Shown piece after piece: positions 7,460 through 15,022 of a stretch of 18,807 bases of DNA. The translations under genes and the position numbers were made by a program. Location: NCBI GenBank assembly GCA_037969395.1, contig JBBKXJ010000420.1, positions 1 through 18,807 on the forward strand, in the 5' to 3' direction. The stretch is from JBBKXJ01 sp037969395 (lineage in GTDB: Bacteria; Pseudomonadota; Gammaproteobacteria; Pseudomonadales; JAUIET01). The notes below the pieces were generated by a model. That model was not told where the DNA came from. It did no database searches and saw only the letters and a program-made list of their open reading frames with translations. Position 1 is the stretch's first letter. Each line of letters starts with the position of its first letter.

Positions 7460-9316
7460 CTAGCCAACCTTCTTTAATTGTTCGCTGTCTTTATAGAATT
7501 CAATGATAAATTCGGCGCCCTGACCAGGTTCACTGCGGACACTGATTTTACCGTTGTGCAGATTGATAATATCGCGCACCAGAGACAGTCCCAGACCGTG
7601 GCCGGTGCTGGCTCTGACTTCTTCCGATTCGCTGCGATAGAATTTGTCGAAGATATGCGCGACATCCTGCTCTGCAATACCAATACCGCTGTCTTTGACT
7701 GATATTCGAACAGAGTCCGGCAGCTCTTCCAATTCCACCGCCACACTACCGCCTGGTCGGTTATATTTGATGGCATTGGTAAGCAGATTGTTGATCGCCA
7801 CCCGCATTAAATTCTTATCAATAGCGACGGCGCTAACCTCGTTGGGAATATCAGTATTAAAGGTAAGGTCTTTACCTTTTCCGGAGCGTTGCACGGTGGC
7901 TACGGCGTCGCTGAGAAGGTCTCCCAGACGCACTCTTTGCCGGTCAATGGACAAACTGCCATTTTCAATTTTGGTAATACTTAGTATGTTGCTAATCAAA
8001 CCGGCCATGCGCTCGGTTTCGTCCTTCAATACGTTCAGGCCTTCCACTCTGAACGCCGGATCGTTGGCAGCGCCACCCTGTAACTCCTCTATGTACATGC
8101 CCATAGTGTGCAGCGGTGTTTTCAATTCATGCGAAATATGGCCAATGAACTCCTCACGGCTGGCCTCGGCGGCAGCCTCTCTGCTGGTATCGCGGAACAC
8201 CAGCAGGCGCCCCAAACGTTTATGCTGATCACCATCAGCAAACAGCGGGTGCGCGCTGACAGACACGCGTTTGCATACTGCGCCTTGCTGCACGCTAACG
8301 TCGATAGGTATGACGGCCCCGCTTTTGGATTTCTCACAACGCGCTATAAAATGAAAAAGCTCACTGTTATCGCACCAGCTACCCAGCGGCTTGCTCAGCA
8401 CATCGTCGGGGGCAACCCCCAGCAATGGCCGCAGTTTGGAATTGGCAAAAATGGCGGTACCACTTTCATCGAGAACAATCAGCGCGTCGGGCAGCGCCTC
8501 GAGCATGGCCTCATATTTATGAAATTTGTAATCGAGTATTTTGCCGGATGCCTGCATCGATGCGCCTTCCTGTTCGAGGCGGGCGATTTTGGTTTTTGCC
8601 ATTTGAAAAAAATCGCTAAAATTGGCGGCAAATTCGGAAAACTCTTCGCCCATGTTCAGTTTGAATATGTCGCTGTGCTCGCTATAAAATTGCTGCACTA
8701 GCTCGCGGTGCGTATTGCGCAACGGGCGAATCTCCAGTCGCAGCAAGAAATAGAATAATGGCGTCAACAGAAAAACCGGCAGGGCGAGCGACGCCATAAA
8801 CGGTAGTTGACTCAGTTGCGGCAAGTAAACGGGGTAAAAATAACCAACACGAATCGAACCCTTGTGTTCGGCGGCGCTTAGTACCGGCGCATAATATTCG
8901 ATGATTTTCGCGCCGTTGGCCAACGTTAACAGACGCTCGCCAGTCCAGCTTGCCGCCGCTTGCACTGTGTTGGCTTGCGGCAACACCACCCCCGGCGCCC
9001 CGGTTTGAGCCAGTGGCATATCCTCAGTATTCACGACGGCCACGTAGGCCAGGTCGGCGCGCGGCTGGCTCTGATAAACGATGTTTAGTGTGTTCTGCGA
9101 CTGCTCAGCGAGTAACTGCTTAAAAGGAACCTCGGATACCAGTTGCGCAAGACTCAAACCCTGCGCGCGAATACGTTCTAGGTCGGCGGTCTGCTGATAA
9201 TATGCGAGTAGCGCCAGCATGCTGGCGACCACCAGCAACGAGCCGCCGATCATCGTCAGTCCCAGCTTTTCGCTGCGCAGTTTATCGATCCATGAAAACA
9301 CTGTCGTAGCCCGCAT
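7460..9316 (-). CDS. Membrane sensor histidine kinase with PAS domain
   Basis: A 618-residue sensor kinase. A first membrane helix spans about residues 18-40 and a periplasmic sensor domain about 41-170 (unassigned). A second helix spans about 172-193, followed by a linker with coiled character and a PAS-like domain (about 265-375, ALPDALIVLDESGTAIFANSKLRPLLG). The HisKA domain has phosphoacceptor H396 in HISHELKTPLHTM. The ATP-binding domain has the N box NNLLTNAIKYNRPGG, DSGIGI and TGHGLGLSLV. It is a complete kinase with no attached receiver; the next gene, 3 bp away, supplies one. The gene opens the minus-strand run, so its promoter in the 9317-9653 region probably drives the pilus genes too. 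No strong SD precedes the ATG. Confidence 0.94.
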   Translation of the reverse strand: MRATTVFSWIDKLRSEKLGLTMIGGSLLVVASMLALLAYYQQTADLERIRAQGLSLAQLVSEVPFKQLLAEQSQNTLNIVYQSQPRADLAYVAVVNTEDMPLAQTGAPGVVLPQANTVQAAASWTGERLLTLANGAKIIEYYAPVLSAAEHKGSIRVGYFYPVYLPQLSQLPFMASLALPVFLLTPLFYFLLRLEIRPLRNTHRELVQQFYSEHSDIFKLNMGEEFSEFAANFSDFFQMAKTKIARLEQEGASMQASGKILDYKFHKYEAMLEALPDALIVLDESGTAIFANSKLRPLLGVAPDDVLSKPLGSWCDNSELFHFIARCEKSKSGAVIPIDVSVQQGAVCKRVSVSAHPLFADGDQHKRLGRLLVFRDTSREAAAEASREEFIGHISHELKTPLHTMGMYIEELQGGAANDPAFRVEGLNVLKDETERMAGLISNILSITKIENGSLSIDRQRVRLGDLLSDAVATVQRSGKGKDLTFNTDIPNEVSAVAIDKNLMRVAINNLLTNAIKYNRPGGSVAVELEELPDSVRISVKDSGIGIAEQDVAHIFDKFYRSESEEVRASTGHGLGLSLVRDIINLHNGKISVRSEPGQGAEFIIEFYKDSEQLKKVG

Positions 9317-9345
9317 TTTTGTCTATCGTGATGATTGATTTATAA

Positions 9346-9351
9346 AGTATA
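9346..9351 (-). promoter_or_regulatory. Candidate -10 element for the histidine kinase operon
   Basis: TATACT on the minus strand matches the sigma70 -10 consensus at 5 of 6 positions and sits 29 nt before the kinase start codon. No -35 hexamer with 16-18 nt spacing is convincing, so this is only a candidate. Confidence 0.3.
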
Positions 9352-9536
9352 GACAGTAATCCCTTATTCACTATTGCAAAAATGAAGACAACGCCAACGC
9401 TCTGGTTACGCTTAAAAATTGCTACCCGGCGCGATACGGCGTCGCCTGCTGCGGCACCGTACGCGCTGTTGCAGCAAACAGATGCTAAATCTGCAATCAG
9501 TATTTTTGCGTAAATAACAACAAGTGTAGTAGTAGC

Positions 9537-9567
9537 TTAAAACTGGCAGCACCGTAAAATGCTGCCA
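9537..9567 (+). promoter_or_regulatory. Motif copy 1: 14-bp repeat overlapping an 8-bp inverted repeat, upstream of ECF sigma gene
   Basis: TTAAAACTGGCAGC (9537-9550) recurs exactly at 11320-11333, upstream of the TonB receptor gene. Here its right half is the left arm of a perfect inverted repeat: TGGCAGCA (9544-9551), 8-nt spacer, TGCTGCCA (9560-9567). Such a shared site could be a promoter element read by the ECF sigma factor, which would make it autoregulated, or an operator. No T-run follows, so it is not a good terminator. Function is inferred from position. Confidence 0.45.
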
Positions 9568-9601
9568 CGGTAAATATTTATCGCTTAAAGGGGGGTCCAC
9601 A

Positions 9602-9667
9602 ATGGAATCCAGCGCCCCCTTATATAACAAGGAGGCCAAACTACGTCAGCGTTATGCAAAATCATGA
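9602..9667 (+). CDS. Possible 21-codon leader ORF overlapping the ECF sigma gene
   Basis: ATG at 9602 opens a 21-codon frame (begins MESSAPLYNKEAK, lysine/arginine-rich) ending in TGA at 9665-9667. A run of six G (9590-9595) ends 6 nt before this ATG and could serve as ribosome binding site. The frame overlaps the sigma gene start at 9654 by 14 nt in another reading frame. The sigma gene's own AAGGAGG lies inside this small ORF. A leader peptide coupling or gating sigma translation is possible. A chance ORF of this length is also quite possible. Confidence 0.35.
   Translation: MESSAPLYNKEAKLRQRYAKS
9629..9635 (+). promoter_or_regulatory. Strong Shine-Dalgarno (AAGGAGG) unusually far from sigma start
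   Basis: A near-perfect AAGGAGG ends 18 nt before the only plausible ATG of the sigma gene (9654). Normal spacing is 5-10 nt. The sigma frame has no ATG, GTG or TTG codon between the site and 9654. The site may act as a standby site, or the spacing may be tolerated together with the overlapping leader ORF. Confidence 0.5.
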
Positions 9668-10190
9668 TTTGAACGACAGCTCTACTGGTATCAGCCTCGC
9701 TGGGCAGTATTACTACGAGTTCCACCAGCAACTCATGCGCTTTCTGCGTCGCGGCATAGCCAACGACGCAGACGTACAGGATTTGTCGCAGGAAGTTTAT
9801 TTGCGGCTGCTGCGCGTCAAAAGCCCGGAGTTGGTGAATGAACCGCAGGCCTATGTCTATCGCGTGGCTATGCACGTACTTGACGAATGGCGCGGTCGAC
9901 AACGGCGTCAGCAATTGCACAGCAGCGACTCGCTTGAGCTGTTGGCAAGCGGCGAAGCAGACCAGTCAGCCGAACAATTGCAAATGTTGGCCACTGTACA
10001 AGAGGCGATCAGGCATTTGCCGCCGGCGTATTCAGCCGCCGTCATTTTGAAATGGCATTACGGCATGCGTTATCAAGACATCGCGCAGCATCTCGGAATT
10101 TCCGAACGACGGGTCAAACGCTACATTGTTAAAGGGTATGCACAACTGAGGGTTCAGCTGAAATCCCGAGGACCTCACCGTCATGAGTAA
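9654..10190 (+). CDS. FecI-type ECF RNA polymerase sigma factor
   Basis: A 178-residue two-domain sigma factor. Sigma region 2 covers about residues 18-88 (DADVQDLSQEVYLRLLRVK; PQAYVYRVAMHVLDEWRGRQRR). Region 4 covers about 112-165 (IRHLPPAYSAAVILKWHYG, then the helix-turn-helix YQDIAQHLGISERRVKRYIVKGYAQLR). Size, domain layout and the FecR and TonB receptor genes that follow identify it as an iron-starvation/FecI group factor for cell-surface signalling. The stop overlaps the FecR start by 8 nt (ATGAGTAA), implying coupled synthesis of sigma and regulator. Start choice: the only ATG in frame near the SD, although the SD is 18 nt away. Its expected target is the downstream receptor gene. No Fur box was recognised, so regulation by iron is not shown. 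Confidence 0.94.
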   Translation: MQNHDLNDSSTGISLAGQYYYEFHQQLMRFLRRGIANDADVQDLSQEVYLRLLRVKSPELVNEPQAYVYRVAMHVLDEWRGRQRRQQLHSSDSLELLASGEADQSAEQLQMLATVQEAIRHLPPAYSAAVILKWHYGMRYQDIAQHLGISERRVKRYIVKGYAQLRVQLKSRGPHRHE

Positions 10191-11301
10191 CAAAGATCTC
10201 ACCGCTCTGCAGGCGACTGCAGAGCAAGCCGCCGACTGGTTCTTGCGGTTTGACGACGCAGCTGCGGCTTTGCCCGAAGCAGAGCTGCGCGAATTCGGCG
10301 CCTGGCTTAAGCGTTCTCCACAACACATCGAAGAATTTCTGCAGGTGAGTGCGCTGCACGCCGAGCTATCCACGGCGCACAATGCAGGGTTTCCAGGTGT
10401 GCAGGAATTGGTCGACGCGGCACGGCTAAATGTGGTCGACATTGTTAATACCGATACTGCTGCGCAGCCGCATGCACCGAGACGGCGCCGCGTGCGCATG
10501 CGGCGCGTGATCGGCGGCGCTGCGGCTATGGTTTTGCTGGTGATGGCGGCGCAGCATTTCGTTATTGACCCGGCTGATTTTGAAACGGTAGCCGCACCGG
10601 ACCAAACTTACAGCACCGACGTAGGCGAACTGCGCTCAGTGGTGCTCGCCGACGGTTCAGTGGTCAATATGAATACCCGTTCAACTCTGAACGTGCACTT
10701 CACAGCAGAGAGCCGGCTGGTGGAACTCAGCGCCGGTGAAGCCATATTCGATGTGCAAAAAGACGCAGCCCGTCCATTTCAGGTCAAATCGGGCCGCACT
10801 GTTGTTGAAGCAATCGGTACTCGTTTTAACGTCTACCGGCAAGATAAACAAACGGTGATCACGGTTGTTGAAGGCAAGGTCGCGGTTTCGTCGCGCGCCG
10901 CCCAGGCAAGTAATCGCGTTACGTCGATCAAAAGCCAAACCGGGAAAACTGCTGCTGTGCGCCTGCAGTCCGGTGGCCAGGTGGCAGTGCTTAAGTCAGG
11001 GGATATTGGCGCGCCCCGCAAAGTTGACTTCAAAAAGGCAACCGCCTGGACCGAGCGACGCCTGGTATTTGATGCCGAGCCGCTGCAATTCGTAGCGCGG
11101 GAACTAAATCGCTATAACCGTAGAAGGTTGAGCATCGGCGATGTGCGCATTGCCTCACGCAGTATCAGCGGAGTTTTCAACGCCAGCGACCCGGAAACAC
11201 TGCTCGCCTTTCTGAGAACGGTGGGGGGTATAAGGGTGGAACCGGACCCGGCCACCGGCGGTTGGGTTTTGTACCTGGCTGACGGCAACGCTATTGATTA
11301 A
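10183..11301 (+). CDS. FecR-type transmembrane anti-sigma regulator
   Basis: A 372-residue single-pass inner-membrane protein. The N-terminal cytoplasmic FecR-N/DUF4880 domain (about residues 12-62: AADWFLRFDDAAAALPEAEL, FGAWLKRSPQHIEEFL) would bind the sigma factor. A membrane helix lies at about 108-127 after an Arg-rich stop (RRRRVRMRR). The periplasmic FecR domain spans about 145-240 (LADGSVVNMNTRSTLNV; VVEAIGTRFNVYRQD) and a C-terminal STN-like/DUF4974 region about 293-356 (LVFDAEPLQFVARELNRYN). The periplasmic part relays the substrate signal from the receptor's STN domain. The gene overlaps the sigma gene by 8 nt. The 65-bp gap before the receptor gene carries a possible promoter motif. 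Confidence 0.94.
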   Translation: MSNKDLTALQATAEQAADWFLRFDDAAAALPEAELREFGAWLKRSPQHIEEFLQVSALHAELSTAHNAGFPGVQELVDAARLNVVDIVNTDTAAQPHAPRRRRVRMRRVIGGAAAMVLLVMAAQHFVIDPADFETVAAPDQTYSTDVGELRSVVLADGSVVNMNTRSTLNVHFTAESRLVELSAGEAIFDVQKDAARPFQVKSGRTVVEAIGTRFNVYRQDKQTVITVVEGKVAVSSRAAQASNRVTSIKSQTGKTAAVRLQSGGQVAVLKSGDIGAPRKVDFKKATAWTERRLVFDAEPLQFVARELNRYNRRRLSIGDVRIASRSISGVFNASDPETLLAFLRTVGGIRVEPDPATGGWVLYLADGNAID

Positions 11302-11319
11302 GCTCTTAGCGTCAGCTTA

Positions 11320-11333
11320 TTAAAACTGGCAGC
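11320..11333 (+). promoter_or_regulatory. Motif copy 2: 14-bp repeat upstream of TonB receptor gene
   Basis: Exact second copy of TTAAAACTGGCAGC, ending 33 nt before the receptor ATG. The following bases make an imperfect palindrome, TGGCAGCTGTCA (11327-11338). An AT-rich CGATAATAAAATT stretch (11345-11357) follows at about the place of a -10. A common site before the sigma gene and before its presumed target receptor fits an ECF promoter element or an operator. The two copies have no shared -10 at identical spacing, so this stays a candidate. Confidence 0.45.
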
Positions 11334-11366
11334 TGTCAAGCCCGGCGATAATAAAATTGGGGATTT

Positions 11367-14300
11367 ATGTTGGACTGGAAGATCGCACTGCTGCTTGGCT
11401 GTGCCACGTTGGCAAGCACTAACAGCGTAGCGGGACCTGCCGGTTCCGGCGCAGAGAGCACTGCAGAAAAACAATACGACCTGAAAATCGCCTCGCAGCC
11501 GCTGCTGGCAGCAGTGGAGGCACTGTCGGCGGAAACGGGGCTGGAAGTGCTTTATTTCAGCGATATAGCCGAAGGTGTCGTATCAGCAGCACTGGAAGGA
11601 ACCTACACGGCGCGAGCGGCGCTGACAATGATTCTGCGCGACACTACGCTCGAAGTTGTCTCGGTCGGCAAGGCCGGTGCCGCGGGCATACGCGCTAAAT
11701 CCGGGCAAGTCGATTCGCGACTGGCGCAACGTGATGGCGCGGCGGCTGCCGGCAGCGCGCAAGATCAACCAGACCCGCAGTCTGCGCGTAGCACTGCAAA
11801 CACGGTCACGCAGCCAAAGCGAGTACTGGAAGAAACCGTTGTTACCGGCTCCAGGATACCCAAATCGAATTTGGTGACCGCTATTCCAACCCAAATTCTC
11901 GGCATTGCTGAAATCAGTGCCGCGGGGTCGGTCGATTTGGGCGAAATTCTGACGCAACTACCCGGTGTATCGCTGGGTTTATCGCCGGAGAGCACGCTGG
12001 CCAGCACTCAAAACGCCGGGCTCAGCAGCGTCAGTCTGCGCAACCTGGGCACCAATCGAACCCTGACCCTGATCGATGGTCGCCGCACTGTTTCCAGCAG
12101 CGGCACGTCACAGCAAGTGGACCTGGGCAGCGTGCCCGCGGGCTTTGTCGAGCGCATAGAAGTCAGCACGGGCGGTGCGTCCGCCGTCTATGGTTCAGAC
12201 GCCGTCGCCGGTGTGGTCAACATCATTCTGAAAGAAAAGTTTGAAGGCGTGGAGCTGGCTATGCGCTATGGCGACTCGGATGACGGCGGCGAACGGGAAA
12301 CCACCGTCGATTTAACCCTCGGCAAAAATTTCGCCGACCAGCGCGGCAATCTTATGGCCAGTTTCAGTTTCGACAAGGAAACGGCAGTATCCGCCGCCGA
12401 CCGCGACTTCGCTGTTAAGCCACTGGCATTCGACGCCGGCGAGTTTGTCACGGACCTAAGCTCAAACATACCCGGCGGCAATTTCGAAGGCGGCGACGCC
12501 TGGAACAGTGACGGCGTTTGGTTTAACGACCAATCGCTGGCGCCCGATGATGGCCGCGATCCGGCCGACGGCTTCGACGTTGACCGCGATGGCTTCAATT
12601 TTCGGCCGTTGCAGCAAGTGTCTCCGGAGCGGGAACGCTTTGCGGCCGCACTCAAAGCCGACTACGAATTCGGCCCCGGCTTGAAAGCCTTTACCAGCAT
12701 GCAATATTCGCGCATAGATACCGAGGCTATTCGGCCGCCAAACTTTGCCGACGACGGTGACACATTCGGTGCTTTCGACGACGAAAACGAAATTGGCGAT
12801 ATTCCGCAAGACAATCCGTTTATACCATCTCAAGTCGACGCAACGCGTACCGACAGCGTCAGTTGGCGGCGCCGCTTCAACGAGATTGGCCACGACGCAC
12901 GCGAATCGAAACGCGACACTGTACGCTTCTGGACTGGCCTGGAAGGTCAAGTCTTCAGCGCCTGGAGTTGGTCCGTGTACGCTGGCTATGGCCGCTTCAA
13001 GCAAGACCAGCTACGTCGCAACCAGCTCAATTATCAGAATATTCAGTTTGCTATCAATGTGGAACAGGATGCTGCCAACCCGGGCGGCTTTCGCTGCATT
13101 GACGCAACCACGCGGGCTGCCGGCTGCGTACCGCTGAACATGTTTGGCGAAGGATCTATCACCCCGGCGATGGCGGCCTACATTCGCGCTAACGATCAGC
13201 TCGATACCAAACTTGAACAGACTACGTTTGGCGCGTCTTTGCTGGGCGATCTGTTCGAACTGCCTGCCGGGCCCGTGCAGGCGGCATTCGGCGTAGACCA
13301 TCGGCGTGAGGAGCAGCGTACCAGGGGTGACCCGGTGACCCAGGCCGGTCTCACCAACTCCGGTGAGATACCAGACATACGCGGCGACTACGACGTCAGC
13401 GAAATATATGCGGAATTCAGCGTGCCAGTGCTTGCCTCCCTGAACGCCGAGGCGGCCATACGGATCGCTGACTATGACACCATTGGCACTTCAGATAGTT
13501 GGAAACTGGGCGTTTCCTGGGCACCGGTGGAAGATGTTCGTTTGCGCGCGCAGCTATCTTCCGCCGAACGAGCGCCAGATATCATCGAGCTGTTTTCCAC
13601 GCTGCGCGGCGACTTCGATAGCCCCAATGACCCCTGCGATGGCGTCACAGCCGCCTCCACCGGCGTAGTCGCTGACAACTGCCTGGCCGACCCCGGCATA
13701 CGGGACGCGGTCAACGCGGAAGGGCAGTTTGTCACGCTGGAAGACAGTGTGTTCGCACCCAATAGTGGCAACCTGCAGCTGCAAGAAGAAACTGCCAGAA
13801 CGGTTACCTTCGGCATCGTGCTAACCCCGACATTCTTGCCAGGCTTAACGCTAATCGCTGACTACTACGACATAAAAATAAAGGATGCCATTGCTTCGGT
13901 GTCTACCCAGGAAGCACTTGATCTTTGTTATGACGCGCCAACTTCGCTCGACAATCGCTTCTGCGAGGTTATAGACCGGGGTTCGGCCGGGCAAATTACA
14001 CGCGTGATCAATCAGGACGAAAATCTGAACGAAATTCGCTCCAGCGGCGTTGACGTAACCCTGGGCTACGATTTCGCATTGCCGTTGATTGTCGGCCAGT
14101 TCAACTTTCAAACCATATACACCCACATCCGTAAGCTTGAAGATCGGTTCGACGGCCCTGGCGGTGAGGAAGTAGTGTCTGAACGGCGCGGCGAAATCGG
14201 CAATTCGGTGCATAGCTATCAAGCGATGCTGGAGTGGAGCTATGCGAGCTGGCGCCTGCGCTACCGGGCAAATTATATAGGCTCGGCGGACGACGACATT

Positions 14301-14543
14301 GAAGTGTCCAGTAGTGACGACGATTATTTCAAGGTTGAGCCAATTACTACCCATGATCTGTACGGCAGCTACCAATTTGGAAAAGCAGATCGCTATCAGC
14401 TGTTCGCCGGCGTGAACAACATCGACAATGAAACGGGTCCCTTTATTCCCAATGGCCTGGACGCTGGCAGCAACCGTAATTTTGACCCGGCCTACGACCC
14501 GGTGGGACGATTTTTCTATGGCGGGTTTAAGCTGAGTTTGTGA
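11367..14543 (+). CDS. TonB-dependent outer-membrane receptor with STN signalling domain
   Basis: A 1058-residue receptor. The signal peptide spans about residues 1-22 (WKIALLLGCATLASTNSVAG). The STN domain (about 37-101: YDLKIASQPLLAAVEALSAETGLEVLYFSD) marks it as a transducer that signals to FecR. A low-complexity linker (about 105-150) leads to a TonB-box-like EETVVTGSR (155-163), the plug domain (about 165-290: RNLGTNRTLTLIDGRR; STGGASAVYGSDAVAGVVNIILK) and a 22-strand barrel. Predicted loops are Asp/Glu-rich (DDGDTFGAFDDENEIGD), and paired cysteines occur at CIDATTRAAGC, CDGVTAASTGVVADNC and CYDAPTSLDNRFC. The protein ends KLSL rather than the usual aromatic residue. The substrate is not evident; this plug class is broad and covers iron chelates, oligosaccharides and peptides. 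GGGGA 4 nt before the ATG supports the start. No transport or degradation genes follow that would hint at the ligand. Confidence 0.95.
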   Translation: MLDWKIALLLGCATLASTNSVAGPAGSGAESTAEKQYDLKIASQPLLAAVEALSAETGLEVLYFSDIAEGVVSAALEGTYTARAALTMILRDTTLEVVSVGKAGAAGIRAKSGQVDSRLAQRDGAAAAGSAQDQPDPQSARSTANTVTQPKRVLEETVVTGSRIPKSNLVTAIPTQILGIAEISAAGSVDLGEILTQLPGVSLGLSPESTLASTQNAGLSSVSLRNLGTNRTLTLIDGRRTVSSSGTSQQVDLGSVPAGFVERIEVSTGGASAVYGSDAVAGVVNIILKEKFEGVELAMRYGDSDDGGERETTVDLTLGKNFADQRGNLMASFSFDKETAVSAADRDFAVKPLAFDAGEFVTDLSSNIPGGNFEGGDAWNSDGVWFNDQSLAPDDGRDPADGFDVDRDGFNFRPLQQVSPERERFAAALKADYEFGPGLKAFTSMQYSRIDTEAIRPPNFADDGDTFGAFDDENEIGDIPQDNPFIPSQVDATRTDSVSWRRRFNEIGHDARESKRDTVRFWTGLEGQVFSAWSWSVYAGYGRFKQDQLRRNQLNYQNIQFAINVEQDAANPGGFRCIDATTRAAGCVPLNMFGEGSITPAMAAYIRANDQLDTKLEQTTFGASLLGDLFELPAGPVQAAFGVDHRREEQRTRGDPVTQAGLTNSGEIPDIRGDYDVSEIYAEFSVPVLASLNAEAAIRIADYDTIGTSDSWKLGVSWAPVEDVRLRAQLSSAERAPDIIELFSTLRGDFDSPNDPCDGVTAASTGVVADNCLADPGIRDAVNAEGQFVTLEDSVFAPNSGNLQLQEETARTVTFGIVLTPTFLPGLTLIADYYDIKIKDAIASVSTQEALDLCYDAPTSLDNRFCEVIDRGSAGQITRVINQDENLNEIRSSGVDVTLGYDFALPLIVGQFNFQTIYTHIRKLEDRFDGPGGEEVVSERRGEIGNSVHSYQAMLEWSYASWRLRYRANYIGSADDDIEVSSSDDDYFKVEPITTHDLYGSYQFGKADRYQLFAGVNNIDNETGPFIPNGLDAGSNRNFDPAYDPVGRFFYGGFKLSL

Positions 14544-14697
14544 GCATAAGACTAACCGCTCAATTCTGCTATTGAACATCTGCGAAGCCGAACACACCAG
14601 CTGTCGCATAACTGGCATTAACCGTGATCTATTCTATCCTTTAGAGAGGAAGCGATTAACGTTCTAATTATTCCTCTGATAAGACGGTAGCGATAAC
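14544..14697. other. Intergenic region after receptor gene
   Basis: 154 bp between the receptor and the small DUF6316-like gene. The only structure seen is a 7-bp inverted repeat AGAGGAA (14645-14651) / TTCCTCT (14671-14677) with a 19-nt loop and no following T-run, so no clear terminator. A promoter for the next gene is likely here but was not recognised. Confidence 0.3.
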
Positions 14698-14946
14698 ATG
14701 GCAGGGCAAACATCTTCACAACCATCCGATTGCAGCGGATCGCAAGCAAACACCATTTACACACGCAGCGAGCGTTTTTTTAAACGCGACAACGGCTGGT
14801 TTTATACCACACGTGAAAACGTGGACATGGGCCCGTTCGATGACAAGGCCGAAGCGCAAATGGCACTGGTTTATTTTATCGAGCGTACCCAATGGCCGGA
14901 TCAAAAACAGTTACGCGCGTATATTAATAGCAATAAACGCGCTTAA
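14698..14946 (+). CDS. Small conserved hypothetical protein, DUF6316-like
   Basis: An 82-residue soluble protein. The core reads RSERFFKRDNGWFYTTREN followed by VDMGPFDDKAEAQMAL and FIERTQWPD. This resembles the short DUF6316 family found in Pseudomonas-related gammaproteobacteria, which has an RSER.F...WYF.TREG...GPF pattern. The family has no established function. There is no signal peptide or membrane segment; the N-terminal 20 residues are polar and probably disordered. The SD is weak (AAGACGG about 12 nt upstream). It is separate from the receptor gene by 154 bp and faces the cysQ gene convergently, so it is likely a one-gene unit. The family name comes from memory of the motif pattern. 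Confidence 0.7.
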   Translation: MAGQTSSQPSDCSGSQANTIYTRSERFFKRDNGWFYTTRENVDMGPFDDKAEAQMALVYFIERTQWPDQKQLRAYINSNKRA

Positions 14947-14952
14947 CTGTTT

Positions 14953-14984
14953 GCCGCTGAGTGCAGCTGTTACTCTCCAGCGGC
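14953..14984. terminator. Hairpin between convergent genes, possible bidirectional terminator
   Basis: GCCGCTG (14953-14959) and CAGCGGC (14978-14984) form a 7-bp GC-rich stem with an 18-nt loop, 6 bp after the stop of the small gene. Without the inserted element it would also lie just after the cysQ stop. No T-run follows on either strand, so intrinsic termination would be weak. Confidence 0.35.
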
Positions 14985-14989
14985 ACTGT

Positions 14990-15019
14990 TAGCACCCTTT
15001 CCAGGTGATATTGCCTAAT
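14990..15019 (+). repeat. Left terminal inverted repeat of the MITE-like element
   Basis: A 30-bp arm beginning TAGCACCC and ending GCCTAAT. It matches the reverse complement of 15229-15258 at 29 of 30 positions; the mismatch is T14998. Similarity extends to 15023 (32 of 34). Confidence 0.85.
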
Positions 15020-15022
15020 TCA

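Larger units (their letters stand above)
9317..9653. promoter_or_regulatory. Divergent intergenic region between histidine kinase and ECF sigma genes
   Basis: This 337-bp stretch must hold promoters in both directions. On the minus strand a TATACT hexamer (9346-9351) lies 29 nt before the kinase ATG, but no good -35 stands at the right distance; TTGCAA lies 22 nt upstream. On the plus side there is a TTGCAG...CTGCAA inverted pair (9469-9474 and 9491-9496), the repeated motif at 9537, an 8-bp inverted repeat (9544-9551 / 9560-9567) and a G-rich SD at 9590-9595. No other gene is convincing here. Confidence 0.5.

Noticed and set aside
9544..9567. Intrinsic terminator at the 8-bp inverted repeat
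   Set aside because: No T-run follows on the plus strand, and it overlaps a motif repeated upstream of another gene, so a regulatory role fits better.
9412..9920. Minus-strand ORFs of 75 and 111 codons over the sigma gene start and its upstream region
   Set aside because: Antisense to or beside a clear sigma gene, no SD, cysteine- and arginine-rich shadow composition, no recognisable domain.
11367..11430. Lipoprotein signal (LLGC) at the receptor N-terminus
   Set aside because: Leu at -2 is atypical, and a normal type I cleavage after SVA and a barrel protein fold explain the segment better.
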